Source: Chitinophaga hostae
GTDB taxonomy: Bacteria; Bacteroidota; Bacteroidia; Chitinophagales; Chitinophagaceae
DNA: 64,000 nucleotides
NCBI RefSeq assembly: GCF_018224885.1
Contig: NZ_JAGTXB010000009.1
Span: forward strand, 1 to 64,000
Direction: 5' to 3'
Shown: one piece after another, positions 36,300-46,217 of the stretch
How the letters are laid out: every line of letters begins with the position of its first letter
Position numbering within the stretch: the stretch's first letter is position 1
The notes under the pieces: generated by a model
Databases searched by the model: none
What the model was told of the DNA's origin: nothing
What the model saw: only the letters and a program-made list of their open reading frames with translations
Position numbers and translations under genes: made by a program

Positions 36300-36704
36300 T
36301 TACCGCAACAGCATAAACATTCTTCTCGTGCTAAAAAAGGCAATACTGAGCATCAGCGCGGGCAGCAGGGTTAACATACCGCCAAAGAAAAGATAGGCGA
36401 GGATGTCTGCCAGTACATCAGGAAATACAACCCACCGGGTGGCAACAAGTGTTACGCCGATAAACAGGCAATAACCCAATAACATTAGCTGCAGGTAATA
36501 GAACCATTTGTGCAACAGCAATTTCCGTCTTTCTGCCACGTGTATTAAACTGCTGGCTAATTGCCAGCCCAATAACACATAAATACTGTAAAGGATAGAT
36601 GAATCGTGCCCGCTGCCGGAGAGATAGACAACCAGCATCCCGGTGATAATACCAATAGCAAGCACGCTTTGGATAATCCCATCTGCAATGATAAATCTTT
36701 TCAT
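36300..36704 (-). CDS. Four-TM membrane protein (134 aa)
   Basis: Four hydrophobic segments (IIQSVLAIGIITGMLVVYL; LLGWQLASSLI; LQLMLLGYCLFIGVTLV; FFGGMLTLLPALMLSIAF), no recognised family. It lies between a GbsR-type regulator (58 bp upstream) and the TIGR01777 gene, all on the same strand, so it is probably regulated together with them. Confidence 0.75.
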   Translation of the reverse strand: MKRFIIADGIIQSVLAIGIITGMLVVYLSGSGHDSSILYSIYVLLGWQLASSLIHVAERRKLLLHKWFYYLQLMLLGYCLFIGVTLVATRWVVFPDVLADILAYLFFGGMLTLLPALMLSIAFFSTRRMFMLLR

Positions 36705-36762
36705 TTTTATTTTTGTTAGTTCGGAATTTTCAGAAAAAAATGAAATATCGGGACAAAAAAAA

Positions 36763-37269
36763 TTATTTGATCAGCTTCAGCAGGCTGCTATAAAACCAGT
36801 TTTCTTCTGATTTAATAAAGGCGCTGATGGTTTTATCCGTTTGCTGGGCAAACTTGGTGATATTGGAAATAGAGTCCTTGAAGGCTTTCATTTCTTTATC
36901 TTTAGGATCGCCTTCTGCCTGTTGTAACTGCTGCAGTACTTTCATGATCGGATCCAGTTCACGTTTCTTTCTTTCACGGGCAATATAGGTGGCCACTTTC
37001 CAGATGTCTTTTTCTGCCACAAAAAACTCTTTTCTTTCGCCGGGGATCAGGATACGCTCTACCAGGCCCCAGTTGATTAGTTCCCGTACATTCATGTTGG
37101 TATTACCGCGGGAAATATTCAGCTCCTCCATGATATCATCTGCACTCAACGGATCGGGCATCACCAGCAGCAATGCATGAATCTGAGCCATTGTACGGTT
37201 AATACCCCACTGGGCGCCTAAAGATCCCCAGGTTTGGATAAACTGTGCTTTTGCTTCCACTAAGTTCAT
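36763..37269 (-). CDS. GbsR/MarR-family transcriptional regulator
   Basis: 168 aa. Winged helix of the GbsR type (QWGINRTMAQIHALLLVMPD; DIMEELNISRGNTNMNVREL; VERILIPGERKEFF). The long C-terminal helical part would form the dimer. First gene of the unit continuing to 34863; such regulators often sit upstream of TIGR01777 epimerases in Bacteroidota. The effector is unknown. Confidence 0.88.
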   Translation of the reverse strand: MNLVEAKAQFIQTWGSLGAQWGINRTMAQIHALLLVMPDPLSADDIMEELNISRGNTNMNVRELINWGLVERILIPGERKEFFVAEKDIWKVATYIARERKKRELDPIMKVLQQLQQAEGDPKDKEMKAFKDSISNITKFAQQTDKTISAFIKSEENWFYSSLLKLIK

Positions 37270-37409
37270 GTAGGTTGTAATTTATATAGCGTTTGAACGA
37301 TTTATATGGCCAAATGTATACCAAGTTTTTGAACTTTCAAAAGCTAATGAAACATTTTTACGCCTGAATGACGGGTGGAGCGCGGTAAGCTTTATTTTTT
37401 ACACAAAAA

Positions 37410-37437
37410 AAAAGGCGGAGCATACACTCCGCCTTTC
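37410..37437 (-). terminator. Terminator of the E2 gene
   Basis: On the minus strand AAAGGCGGAG-TGTATG-CTCCGCCTTT followed by a long T run. Confidence 0.85.
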
Positions 37438-37457
37438 GTATAGCTATTATAGTCAGT

Positions 37458-39122
37458 TTATACCAGCATGGTAACCGGGTTTTCCAGGAACCCTTTAAGG
37501 GTAGCCAGGAAACGTGCGCCTACAGCTCCGTCTACGCTTCTGTGGTCGCAGCTGAGGGTCAATTTCATGATATTGGCAATTTTAACCTGTCCTTTTTCCA
37601 CTACTGCAGTTTCCCTGATATTACCTACGGCCAGGATGGCTGAATCCGGCGGGTTGATGATAGCAGTGAATTCGTCGATACCCAGCATACCGAGGTTGGA
37701 GATGCTGAAGGTATTACCGCTGAATTCCTGTGGCTGCAGTTTTTTGTTCTTGGCTTTGTCGTACAGGCCTTTTGCATCACTGGCGATCTGGCTCAGTGTT
37801 TTCTGATCAGCAAAGCGGATCACCGGTACAATCAATCCATCTTCAATGGCTACCGCAGAACCGATGTGTACATGCTGGTTCTGACGGATAAAGTCGCCCA
37901 TCCAGCTGCTGTTTACATCAGGATGCAGACGCAGTGCCATAGCAGAAGCCTTGATCACCATGTCGTTGAAGGAAATCTTTACAGGGGAAATTTCGTTGAT
38001 GGATTTACGTGCTTCCATGGCCTTATCCATGTTCACATCTATTTTCAGGTAGAAGTGAGGAGCCGTAAATTTGCTTTCGCTGAGGCGTCTGGCAATAACC
38101 TGGCGCATTTTGGTCAGCGGAATATCGGTAAAGCCTTCCTGGCCGGCCGGTACAAAAGCAGGAGCAGCAGGTGCTGCAGTGCTTGCGCCCGCAGCTGGTG
38201 CAGCTGCTTTGGCAGCAGGAACAAAGCTATCTACGTCTTTCTTGATAATACGGCCGCCGTCACCGGAACCAGCCACCTGGCTGATGTCGATGCCTTTTTC
38301 TTCCGCCACTTTCTTAGCCAGTGGAGAAGCCTTTATACGACCATCTGCGTTACCGGCAGCAGTTGCAGCGGCAGTAGCCGGAGCTGTGGCAGGGGTAGCA
38401 GCAGGTGCAGTACCATTCTGCGAAGGAGCAGCGGCGGCCTGTGGAGCAGGAGCAGCGCCTTCAGCAGCCAGTATCGCATCTACGCTGGTGCCAGCCTTAC
38501 CAACGATGGCAATGATACCATTTACTTTGGCAGCATCCCCTTCTTTCACACCTATATATAATAAGGTACCGTCGGCATAACCCATTACTTCCATGGTCGC
38601 TTTATCCGTTTCCACTTCAGCCAGTACATCATCGTTCTTTACAACATCGCCTACTTTCTTATTCCAGGCAACGATTTTACCTTCTGTCATAGTATCGCTC
38701 AGGAGCGGCATACGGATAACAGTAGCATTTTTCAGCGCTTCTTTTAATGCAGCATCATCAGCCGGTGCAGCAGTTGCAGCAGGAGCGGCCTGTGGAGCAG
38801 GAGCTGGTGCCGGTGCAGCCGCCGCTGGAGCAGGAGCAGCAGTAGCCTCTTTTTTATCTTCCAGCAAAGAAGTATAATCTTCTCCCGGTTTACCTACAAT
38901 GGCAATAATTCCGTTAACCTTAGCTGCTTTTCCCTTTTCCACACCAATATACAGGAGGGTTCCTTCTACGTAACCCATCACTTCCATGGTCGCCTTATCC
39001 GTTTCCACTTCAGCTATTACATCGTCTGCCTTTACTGTATCGCCCACCTTTTTATGCCATTCCGCAATCACCCCTTCCGTCATCGTATCACTCAAAAGGG
39101 GCATTCTGATAACTTCTGCCAT
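37458..39122 (-). CDS. pdhC: Pyruvate dehydrogenase E2 (dihydrolipoamide acetyltransferase)
   Basis: 554 aa. Two lipoyl domains (1-78 and about 135-215), each with ETDKATMEV around the lipoylated Lys, joined by Ala/Pro-rich linkers. A peripheral-subunit-binding domain is near 262-300 (ASPLAKKVAEEKGIDISQVA). The catalytic domain has the DHRSVDGA active site near the C-terminus. It transfers acetyl to CoA in the pyruvate dehydrogenase complex. E1 and E3 genes are not adjacent. The two lipoyl domains are so similar in DNA that they look like a fairly recent internal duplication. Confidence 0.92.
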   Translation of the reverse strand: MAEVIRMPLLSDTMTEGVIAEWHKKVGDTVKADDVIAEVETDKATMEVMGYVEGTLLYIGVEKGKAAKVNGIIAIVGKPGEDYTSLLEDKKEATAAPAPAAAAPAPAPAPQAAPAATAAPADDAALKEALKNATVIRMPLLSDTMTEGKIVAWNKKVGDVVKNDDVLAEVETDKATMEVMGYADGTLLYIGVKEGDAAKVNGIIAIVGKAGTSVDAILAAEGAAPAPQAAAAPSQNGTAPAATPATAPATAAATAAGNADGRIKASPLAKKVAEEKGIDISQVAGSGDGGRIIKKDVDSFVPAAKAAAPAAGASTAAPAAPAFVPAGQEGFTDIPLTKMRQVIARRLSESKFTAPHFYLKIDVNMDKAMEARKSINEISPVKISFNDMVIKASAMALRLHPDVNSSWMGDFIRQNQHVHIGSAVAIEDGLIVPVIRFADQKTLSQIASDAKGLYDKAKNKKLQPQEFSGNTFSISNLGMLGIDEFTAIINPPDSAILAVGNIRETAVVEKGQVKIANIMKLTLSCDHRSVDGAVGARFLATLKGFLENPVTMLV

Positions 39123-39240
39123 AGTGTTTTATTCAAAATTTTGTTCAAACCTACATGTTTTTGCGCAAAAACGCAAAGAAGGAATTGTAAACTGTTTAAA
39201 AATGTCTATCTATCGTTAATATTTAATTACAGACGCCGGA

Positions 39241-41217
39241 TTAGAAATCCAGCTCCATATTAAGTCTGTCTTTCAGCTCTTTTACCAACGGATATTTTTC
39301 GGACATCTGCTGGAATTGTTCCCTGCTGGATAAAGGCGCAGGGCCGATATCCTGTACCTGCTGACTTTCGTCCAGCTGCAGGGTAAGTACAATGGTGGGG
39401 TTGTTAAATTTCTTCTTGAGGAATTCTGCAATCACCAGTTTCTCTTCTTCCATAAACCGGAATTGCACAATATTCCGGCTTACAATCCCAACTTCCGTAG
39501 CCCCGAGCAGCTTTAGCTGCGCCAGCTGTAAGTTACTAACCACGGTCATTTTGTTGGCCTGCCGGTACAGATCAATAAATTCTTCCCAGTACACATGGAT
39601 TGCTCCCATGGTGATGGCAATGATCTGTGCTGGGGCAGTCCCCTGCTGTTTAGCTGCCATGGCTTCTTTCATGGCAGCCAGGCCGGTCAGTTTGCTGGCT
39701 GGTGCAGTAGCGGAGGGAGTACCGCTGTTAGCAGCCCCGGGAGCCGTTGACGTTGCCGCCGGCATGTTATGCTGAACAGGAGCAGCTGTGGCAGTTTGTA
39801 CAGGAGCCGTTTGTACTGGCGGTGTTACCACTGCAGGAGCAGCGGGTGTTGCTACCGGGTAGCCGGGAGGAGCCTGCACAGGCGCAGTTACCGGTGGGGC
39901 CGGAATACTTTGCACTGGCGGGTTGCCAGCCCCGGTATCGACCGTTAAACGGGCAGCCGGCGCCGTTGTTTGAATATTTTCTGTGGTGGCAGGCTTATCT
40001 GTGATGGTTTTGGCCGTTACCGGCTGGGCAGCAGGTGCACGCAGCTTTTGTGGTACGGATCCATCAGGGACTAATTTTTTTTTTGACACCTCTCCGGTGC
40101 TGTCGTCACTTACCAGTGTTACCGCCTGTTGGAGGTAGCATAACTTTATGAGCGCCATTTCCACATGTAAACGCTTATTACGCGCCATGCGGTAATTGAT
40201 CTCGGTTTCGTTGAGCAGGTGGAGGGCGGTGATCAGGTAAGCAGGGCTCACCTGGCCGGACAACTGCCGGTACCGCTCTTTCAGGTTACCCGACACTTCA
40301 ACCAGGTGAAGCGCTTTCTCTTCCTTGCACAGTAGCAGGTTGCGTAAAAATTCCGCCCAGCCGTTCAGGAAGTTGTCCCCTTCAAACCCTTTTTGCAAAA
40401 TTTCATCAAATAAAAGCAGGGCATTGGCAATGTCCTGTTGCAATACGCAGCCCATTACCCTGAAAAAATAATCGTAGTCCAGGATATTGAGGTGCTCCAG
40501 GGTATTCTGGTAGGTAAGATGACCGCTGGTAAAGCTGACAATTTTATCGAGCGTACTCAGGGAATCACGCATACAGCCATCCGTTTTCTGCGCTACCAGG
40601 TGCAGAGCGTCAGGTTCCGCCTCAATATGCTCTTTGGTACATATTTCCTGCAGATGGTCCACCGTATCCTGTATGGTAATACGTTTGAAATCGAATATCT
40701 GGCAACGGCTCAGGATCGTCGGCAGTATTTTATGCTTCTCCGTGGTAGCCAGGATGAAGATCGCGTATGATGGCGGTTCTTCCAGGGTTTTCAGGAAAGC
40801 ATTGAAAGCCGAGGAACTGAGCATGTGTACCTCATCTATAATATAGATCTTGTATTTCCCTGCCTGTGGCGCAAACCGCACCTGCTCTACCAGGGTACGG
40901 ATATCGTCCACCGAGTTGTTGGAGGCGGCATCCAGTTCATGAATGTTGAAAGAACTGCCTTCATTAAAGGATTTACAGGAATGACATTCATTACAGGCTT
41001 CCCCATCCGGCTGCAGGTTTTCGCAGTTAATGGTTTTAGCCAGGATACGCGCACAGGTGGTTTTTCCTACTCCGCGAGGTCCGCAAAACAGGAAGGCATG
41101 TGCCAGCTGGTTGTTGCGGATGGCATTTTTGAGAGTGGTGGTAATATGTGCTTGTCCTACAACCGTTGAAAAATTCTGTGGACGGTATTTACGGGCTGAA
41201 ACGATAAAATTCTCCAT
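39241..41217 (-). CDS. dnaX: DNA polymerase III gamma/tau subunit
   Basis: 658 aa. AAA+ clamp-loader core: Walker A GPRGVGKTT near residue 45, the zinc site (CENLQPDGEACNECHSC), Walker B IIDEVHML, and the LSRCQIF sensor; domain III ends near 365. Then a Pro/Ala-rich linker and a tau-type C-terminal domain (about 510-658). At codons 378-381 an A10 run (TCA AAA AAA AAA) follows GGAGAGG; slippage in either direction reaches a stop within four codons, giving a gamma-like product of about 380 aa. It loads the beta clamp and organises the replisome. Confidence 0.93.
   Translation of the reverse strand: MENFIVSARKYRPQNFSTVVGQAHITTTLKNAIRNNQLAHAFLFCGPRGVGKTTCARILAKTINCENLQPDGEACNECHSCKSFNEGSSFNIHELDAASNNSVDDIRTLVEQVRFAPQAGKYKIYIIDEVHMLSSSAFNAFLKTLEEPPSYAIFILATTEKHKILPTILSRCQIFDFKRITIQDTVDHLQEICTKEHIEAEPDALHLVAQKTDGCMRDSLSTLDKIVSFTSGHLTYQNTLEHLNILDYDYFFRVMGCVLQQDIANALLLFDEILQKGFEGDNFLNGWAEFLRNLLLCKEEKALHLVEVSGNLKERYRQLSGQVSPAYLITALHLLNETEINYRMARNKRLHVEMALIKLCYLQQAVTLVSDDSTGEVSKKKLVPDGSVPQKLRAPAAQPVTAKTITDKPATTENIQTTAPAARLTVDTGAGNPPVQSIPAPPVTAPVQAPPGYPVATPAAPAVVTPPVQTAPVQTATAAPVQHNMPAATSTAPGAANSGTPSATAPASKLTGLAAMKEAMAAKQQGTAPAQIIAITMGAIHVYWEEFIDLYRQANKMTVVSNLQLAQLKLLGATEVGIVSRNIVQFRFMEEEKLVIAEFLKKKFNNPTIVLTLQLDESQQVQDIGPAPLSSREQFQQMSEKYPLVKELKDRLNMELDF
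40064..40096 (-). promoter_or_regulatory. Probable programmed slippage site in dnaX
   Basis: A10 at 40084-40075 read as TCA-AAA-AAA-AAA-TTA, preceded by the purine-rich GGAGAGG that resembles a Shine-Dalgarno stimulator. The -1 frame meets TGA at 40066-40064, and the frame reached by losing one A meets TAG at 40073-40071. Confidence 0.6.
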
Positions 41218-41306
41218 ATGACTGCTACGCTTTCGCGAGCGCCGAAAATACGCACAAATTCAGTAAGAGAAAAATGCACGGCAGGAACGGCGCCCCGGAG
41301 CGGTTT

Positions 41307-43424
41307 TTATGCTCCCGGTTCCAATGTTAAAATAAATTCCAGGTATGCCTTTTTTAATAATATGACGCCATTGTTGTAATGCTCCATCATAGCAGAGCTG
41401 ATTTCATGCAGCTCCTGGATGGCCACATAGTCGGGTGTCATATCCTGTATAAAAGTACAGTCCTGCTGTCGGAATTTTTTCAGTTTTTCTTCCATCTCCG
41501 CCGGGAAGGAACTATATAAAGGTGAACTGCTGATGTTTTCCGTCATCATACGGAAACTCCAGCATTCGGCAGATAACTCGTCGAACAATGCCGGCATGGA
41601 TGCTATATCCTGTTCATGACTGTTAAACAGTAAACTGATACAATGTATGATCCGAATTACCTGGTCATTCAGTTGTTGCCCTGTTTGCTGGTACTGCAAT
41701 ATCTGCTGGTATTTTTCTTTCAGCAAAGCTGCGGCGGCTGTGCTTTGCTGTAACGCAACCGTATAGTGGTACCGGAAAGCCTGTTGGTCGTGCGCTTGCA
41801 GCCATTCCTGTTCTTCCGATACCCTGGCATGCAGCATCCGCGCCAGCTGTTTGGCCCGGGGGGCGCTGTATCTTTGTCCGTCAAATTCAAAGTACCGGGT
41901 AAGAAACTGCCCGCTGCTGATGGCTTGCAGGGTTTCCGCATCCTGGCGGTCCCGGTAAAATGACCGCATCCTCATGATAACATCCGGATGGTACATCTTA
42001 ATAAGACTGGTGCTCATCATTTCCTCTGCTGTCAAAAGCTGCGTATATGCTTCATTGGTCTCATTAAATGGCCGGTTATCATAATACTCATTAAAGGCTT
42101 TAGGATATTCATATAGCCGGTGCCGTTGGGAAAGTTCTGCAATATAATCGGCTGGTGTCATCTCCGCAAAGGGAAGCGCTGAAGCAGGCGCAGTAAACCG
42201 GTATACGAGCGCTGTCATATGCTCCTGCAGGTTTTCCGGCTCATTAAACAATTTCCAGGCACTGTGGTCGATCGTGTTACAGGTAATGTCGGCGGCTATG
42301 TAGTGCGCTTCCCGCGCTTCCCGGCTAAGATGAGAAGTCCACTGTTCCCGTAATTGAACCCGGCTTTTAAGAAACGTTTGAAAATAATTGTCGGTAATGA
42401 TAGGTAGTCCCGCTACATCAAGTGTGAGGTGATGCTGCCCCGCATAATAATTAACAAGGGCGCGCTGAACACTGAAAATATTGGAAAACTGCACGGTCCT
42501 GTCTGCCAGGTCAGGCAATTTGTGAAAACAGTGATCCAGGCAATAGCTCCCCATTTCCTGCCGGCGTAAACCGCTCACCGCTGTTGCAGTACTGGTAAGG
42601 CCTACTGCTACCGTATCTGCATAAAATTCCATTTCCTTGCTTAACTCCAGGTACTGGCGGTTGATCAGGAAATATATCTTTCTCAGCAGCAGCTGCATGG
42701 CATTGAGTATCCTGGTGGTAATATGCGCAAAGAAACTCAACAGGCTGCCGCCACTGCTCCATCGCAGCTCCAGTTCTTCCCATCGCTCATTTTCGTACAG
42801 CATGTTATATAACATTTTATTCAAGGTATATATATAGCTGCCCAGCTTCATACTCCGCTGGGAAAAATGAGCGAATTCATGCACCAGTAACATTTTCAGC
42901 TCGCTGACATTAACGCTGTTAATAAGTCCTAACCCGATTTCCAGGTTTTTCCGGGCCGGCCAGAACAGGCTCAGGAAACTCGAATTATAAAATATGGTGG
43001 CGTTCATATCGGGCACTACAAATACCTTTTTCGGAAAACGGATACGCGTGTCTTTTACCAGCTGCGTAATAAAATCAAATAAACGGGGATGATGGTCTGC
43101 AAAAACCTGCATGCGGTAAGGATTAGCAGCCTGACGTTTGTTGAAAAGAAATTTTGCAAGAAAAAACAATACCATCCCGCCCAGCAATATAAGACTAAGT
43201 CCTATGGCGCCGGAAGTCCAGGTAGGATAAGCGCGGAATAACATGATCCCTCCTGATATACACACCATTGCAAAAGCAACAGCTGTCAGTAGTAATACCA
43301 CGTAAAAAATAAAGAACAAGACAACGCAGCTGATGGCTTTCATTATCTGTTGCCTAAATAATAACGTGGGCTGAATAAGCGCCAGATCCGCGTTTTCAGG
43401 GCACTCGGGATATAAGTTGGTCAT
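41307..43424 (-). CDS. M48-family metallopeptidase, membrane-anchored
   Basis: 705 aa. Two hydrophobic helices near residues 30-55 and 70-95, then the peptidase domain with the zinc motif HEFAHF (His182, Glu183, His186) and the third-ligand region EMEFYADTVAV. The long C-terminal part (about 290-705) is helical and without a recognised domain. M48 enzymes degrade membrane or misfolded proteins; this extended architecture is found in Bacteroidota. Monocistronic. Confidence 0.85.
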   Translation of the reverse strand: MTNLYPECPENADLALIQPTLLFRQQIMKAISCVVLFFIFYVVLLLTAVAFAMVCISGGIMLFRAYPTWTSGAIGLSLILLGGMVLFFLAKFLFNKRQAANPYRMQVFADHHPRLFDFITQLVKDTRIRFPKKVFVVPDMNATIFYNSSFLSLFWPARKNLEIGLGLINSVNVSELKMLLVHEFAHFSQRSMKLGSYIYTLNKMLYNMLYENERWEELELRWSSGGSLLSFFAHITTRILNAMQLLLRKIYFLINRQYLELSKEMEFYADTVAVGLTSTATAVSGLRRQEMGSYCLDHCFHKLPDLADRTVQFSNIFSVQRALVNYYAGQHHLTLDVAGLPIITDNYFQTFLKSRVQLREQWTSHLSREAREAHYIAADITCNTIDHSAWKLFNEPENLQEHMTALVYRFTAPASALPFAEMTPADYIAELSQRHRLYEYPKAFNEYYDNRPFNETNEAYTQLLTAEEMMSTSLIKMYHPDVIMRMRSFYRDRQDAETLQAISSGQFLTRYFEFDGQRYSAPRAKQLARMLHARVSEEQEWLQAHDQQAFRYHYTVALQQSTAAAALLKEKYQQILQYQQTGQQLNDQVIRIIHCISLLFNSHEQDIASMPALFDELSAECWSFRMMTENISSSPLYSSFPAEMEEKLKKFRQQDCTFIQDMTPDYVAIQELHEISSAMMEHYNNGVILLKKAYLEFILTLEPGA

Positions 43425-43849
43425 AACGAAACATCAGGTTAGATACGATCGTAACTCCAAAAGGGATTTAAAAGTATATAATATTCAGTAACTAATTAGT
43501 GCCGCCAGGGAATCAGATATTTATATGAGTTGTTGTGTTTCCCTGCCGAAGTACATTCCGGCTGATTTATCGGATGCATATTTTTTATCGTTATTTATCA
43601 GGCGCAACATGCTTAACTTATTTTTCCGGGAGAAATGATGTGTAACGTTGTTATTGTCGTAACGCGTCTGGAACGGGAAAAATTGTCGCGATGACAAGCA
43701 TGCCGGCAGGAAAGCAATAACGCAGTTTGATGCCAGTGGAAATGTAAAGGAAGGGTAACCTAATTGACTGATAAACAGCGGCCGGTGATTTCCAGTTTCC
43801 AGGTGTATATTGTTGAATCCGTATGCAGCAACTACTGCATACGGACATA
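43425..43849. other. Intergenic region, no gene seen
   Basis: 425 bp between two minus-strand genes. There is a weak dyad around 43505-43545 (CAGGGAA / TTCCCTG). A short minus-strand frame overlapping the next gene's end has no protein-like features. Nothing else recognised. Confidence 0.4.
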
Positions 43850-45025
43850 TTAGCCAACCAGCGGATGTCTTTTATAAGGGATATTCCGGTCAAACAGGTA
43901 ACGGTAGGTAGTCAGCTGCCTGGAGGGAGCGGCGCCAAGGCTTTCTGCAACGTTCATCATCCTGGGATTGAAGTCGCCGATCCACTGCATTTCATAATCG
44001 GTGTAGTGCGACATACCACTCTGGATTAATTTAGCCCCTTCCACGATCATAAATGCGTCCACCCCTTTGCCCTGGAACTCAGGCACAATGCCAAAAATGA
44101 TCCCCACCATTTTTTTACAGTATCCTGTTTGTTTCATCCACAGGAATTTCAGTTTTTGCCACCATCCGAATTTTCCATCCATATGTTTGATGTACTGATT
44201 CAGGTCAGGAAGGTTAAGCCAGATGGCAATGGGTTCGTCGTTGTAATAAACAAACCACGCTATCTTTTCATCCAGTAAAGGCTTCATTTGCTTGAAAAGC
44301 GCCAGTACCTGCGTTTTCCCCATTTCCTTTCCACCGGCGTGCTGCGCCCAGGCTTTATTGTATACGATACTGAATGCTTCAGCAAACCTGGGGAGTTCAC
44401 TCTTTTTTATGTGTACAGCCTTGTAGGCCGGATCCGCTTCAATCGCTGCATGGCGTTCAAAGAATTTAGGTTGCAGCTGATCACTGACTTTCATACCATA
44501 GCAGATCTGGTTAAAGAAAAGCTGAAAGCCGTACTGCTCAAACAACCGGATATAGTAGGGCGGATTAAAGTTCATACAGTATAATGGCTCATGGTAACCT
44601 TCTGTGAGCAATCCCCACCAGTTATTACGCTCTCCGAAGTTGATAGGACCATCCATCGCCCCCATACCCCTTTCCTGCAGCCAATGTTTGCTGGTATCAA
44701 AAAGCAGGTTGGCTGCTTCCTGGTTATCTATACAGTCAAAGAAACCAACGCCTCCCACCAGGCATTCATCTCCTTTGGTTTTATACTTTTTGTTGACGAA
44801 AGCGGCAATCCTGCCGATTAATTTTCCCTGTTCATCTTTCAATATCCACCTTATCAGTTCACCATGACGGAATGCCTTGTTTTGACCCGCATCAAATACC
44901 GTGTTAATATCCTTATCCAGCGGCCTTATCCACCCTGGTACATTTTTATTCAGTATTACGTGTACATCGAGAAACTGCCGGGCTGTTAGTTCATCGTTTA
45001 CAATAATCAGTTGCATTGCGACCAT
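43850..45025 (-). CDS. GNAT-fold acyltransferase-like protein (391 aa)
   Basis: Starts at ATG 45025, 5 bp after a TACATTTG -7 box (45038-45031), so leaderless; the longer frame to 45076 would overlap that promoter. The protein has an N-terminal half resembling acyl-transfer domains (GWIRPLDKDINTVFD; GRIAAFVNKKYKTKG; MDGPINFGERNNWWGLL) and a C-terminal GNAT-like region (IIFGIVPEFQGKGVDAFMIVEG). This is a conserved family in Bacteroidota and Proteobacteria of unknown substrate. Divergent from a coiled-coil membrane protein gene. Confidence 0.82.
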   Translation of the reverse strand: MVAMQLIIVNDELTARQFLDVHVILNKNVPGWIRPLDKDINTVFDAGQNKAFRHGELIRWILKDEQGKLIGRIAAFVNKKYKTKGDECLVGGVGFFDCIDNQEAANLLFDTSKHWLQERGMGAMDGPINFGERNNWWGLLTEGYHEPLYCMNFNPPYYIRLFEQYGFQLFFNQICYGMKVSDQLQPKFFERHAAIEADPAYKAVHIKKSELPRFAEAFSIVYNKAWAQHAGGKEMGKTQVLALFKQMKPLLDEKIAWFVYYNDEPIAIWLNLPDLNQYIKHMDGKFGWWQKLKFLWMKQTGYCKKMVGIIFGIVPEFQGKGVDAFMIVEGAKLIQSGMSHYTDYEMQWIGDFNPRMMNVAESLGAAPSRQLTTYRYLFDRNIPYKRHPLVG

Positions 45026-45079
45026 TTGTACAAATGTAATAAAAACTGCATTGGCATTATTTTTTCTCTCTGCCACTAT

Positions 45080-45697
45080 ATGAAAAGAACTTACGTTTAT
45101 CCCGTTATACTATTGGTGTTGATAGTCGTATTTGGCCTGGGATATTGCCAGCAGCAACGACATGTACGAAAGGTACTGTCTGAAAACCAGCGCCTGTGGA
45201 ACGAAAACCGCGATTTGCGCAAAAGCCTTGAGGAGTCCGGGGCGGTAAGCCGGCAAATTACCAATCACCAGGAAGTACAACAACGCTTAGCGGGGCAATT
45301 CGTTGAACGAAGAGCCTACTACCGCCGTAACTGGCAGCAGTTTATCGCCGCATCTGCCGGGGAATACCGCACGGGGCTGCTGGGTGGTATCAAAGACCTG
45401 AATATAACGGTAAACAACCAAACAGAATATGCACTCGATAATGTGGTGGTGCAGGTAGCATACATGCGCAATAATAACGAAGTCTTTAAAACTGAACGAT
45501 ATACCATCAGTAATATTCCGGAGAAAGGAACCCGTAGTATTCCTGCTTCCAATAGCCGCAAAGGAAGCAAGGTCACTGTAAAACTATTGAGCATCACCAG
45601 TCAGCCGATGAATTTCTGCTGGTCAGTGAATAAACCCGCTCCTGCCGGAAACCCGGATCCCTTTGAGTGCGTGCCGTCAGCAAAGGATAATCATTAA
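45080..45697 (+). CDS. Single-pass membrane protein with coiled coil (205 aa)
   Basis: ATG 45080 (MKRTYVYPVILLVLIVVFGL) gives an N-terminal membrane anchor. Then a coiled coil of about 40 residues (SENQRLWNENRDLRKSLEES) and a small beta domain (LNITVNNQTEYALDNVVVQV; ITSQPMNFCW). No named family. It is 9 bp upstream of a GNAT acetyltransferase, presumably one operon. Function unknown. Confidence 0.75.
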   Translation: MKRTYVYPVILLVLIVVFGLGYCQQQRHVRKVLSENQRLWNENRDLRKSLEESGAVSRQITNHQEVQQRLAGQFVERRAYYRRNWQQFIAASAGEYRTGLLGGIKDLNITVNNQTEYALDNVVVQVAYMRNNNEVFKTERYTISNIPEKGTRSIPASNSRKGSKVTVKLLSITSQPMNFCWSVNKPAPAGNPDPFECVPSAKDNH

Positions 45698-45706
45698 CTT
45701 AGCGGT

Positions 45707-46216
45707 ATGATTGACCTGGTACCTGTTTCCATCGCAGATGAAGTAATAAAACGCTTATATGAAGATGCTTTTCCCAAAGAAGAAAGAAGGCCATGGGACT
45801 GGCAGCTGGCATTAATAGCTACTGGTGAACTACGGGTATTGCGTATCGCCCGCGACGGACTTTTTGCCGGCTTTGTCTTTTATTGGCAATTACCTGCCTT
45901 CGCCTTTATAGAACATTTTGCTGTCCATCCCGATGCGCGAGGAGGTGGCGCCGGCACCCGGGTGATGGAATTATTGGAAAAAGAACTGGGAACTATTATC
46001 CTGGAAGTGGAGCCGCCCATAACGGAACAGGCTATACGTAGAGTAAAATTTTATGAACGGTTGGGTTATACTACCTTCCCTGATACATATCAACAGCCAT
46101 CTTATTATCCTGAATTCCCGCCGCTGGCATTGCGCCTTATGTACAAAGGCTTGCCGTCGGCACTGAACTTTAATTATGTACGGCATCAATTGTACCGGTA
46201 CGTGTATAAACAATAA
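45707..46216 (+). CDS. GNAT-family N-acetyltransferase
   Basis: 169 aa with the GNAT fold. Motif A is EHFAVHPDARGGGAGTRVME with the acetyl-CoA pyrophosphate loop (R-G-G-G-A-G-T). The substrate is unknown. It lies directly after the coiled-coil membrane protein gene; an imperfect hairpin follows. Confidence 0.88.
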   Translation: MIDLVPVSIADEVIKRLYEDAFPKEERRPWDWQLALIATGELRVLRIARDGLFAGFVFYWQLPAFAFIEHFAVHPDARGGGAGTRVMELLEKELGTIILEVEPPITEQAIRRVKFYERLGYTTFPDTYQQPSYYPEFPPLALRLMYKGLPSALNFNYVRHQLYRYVYKQ

Positions 46217-46217
46217 A

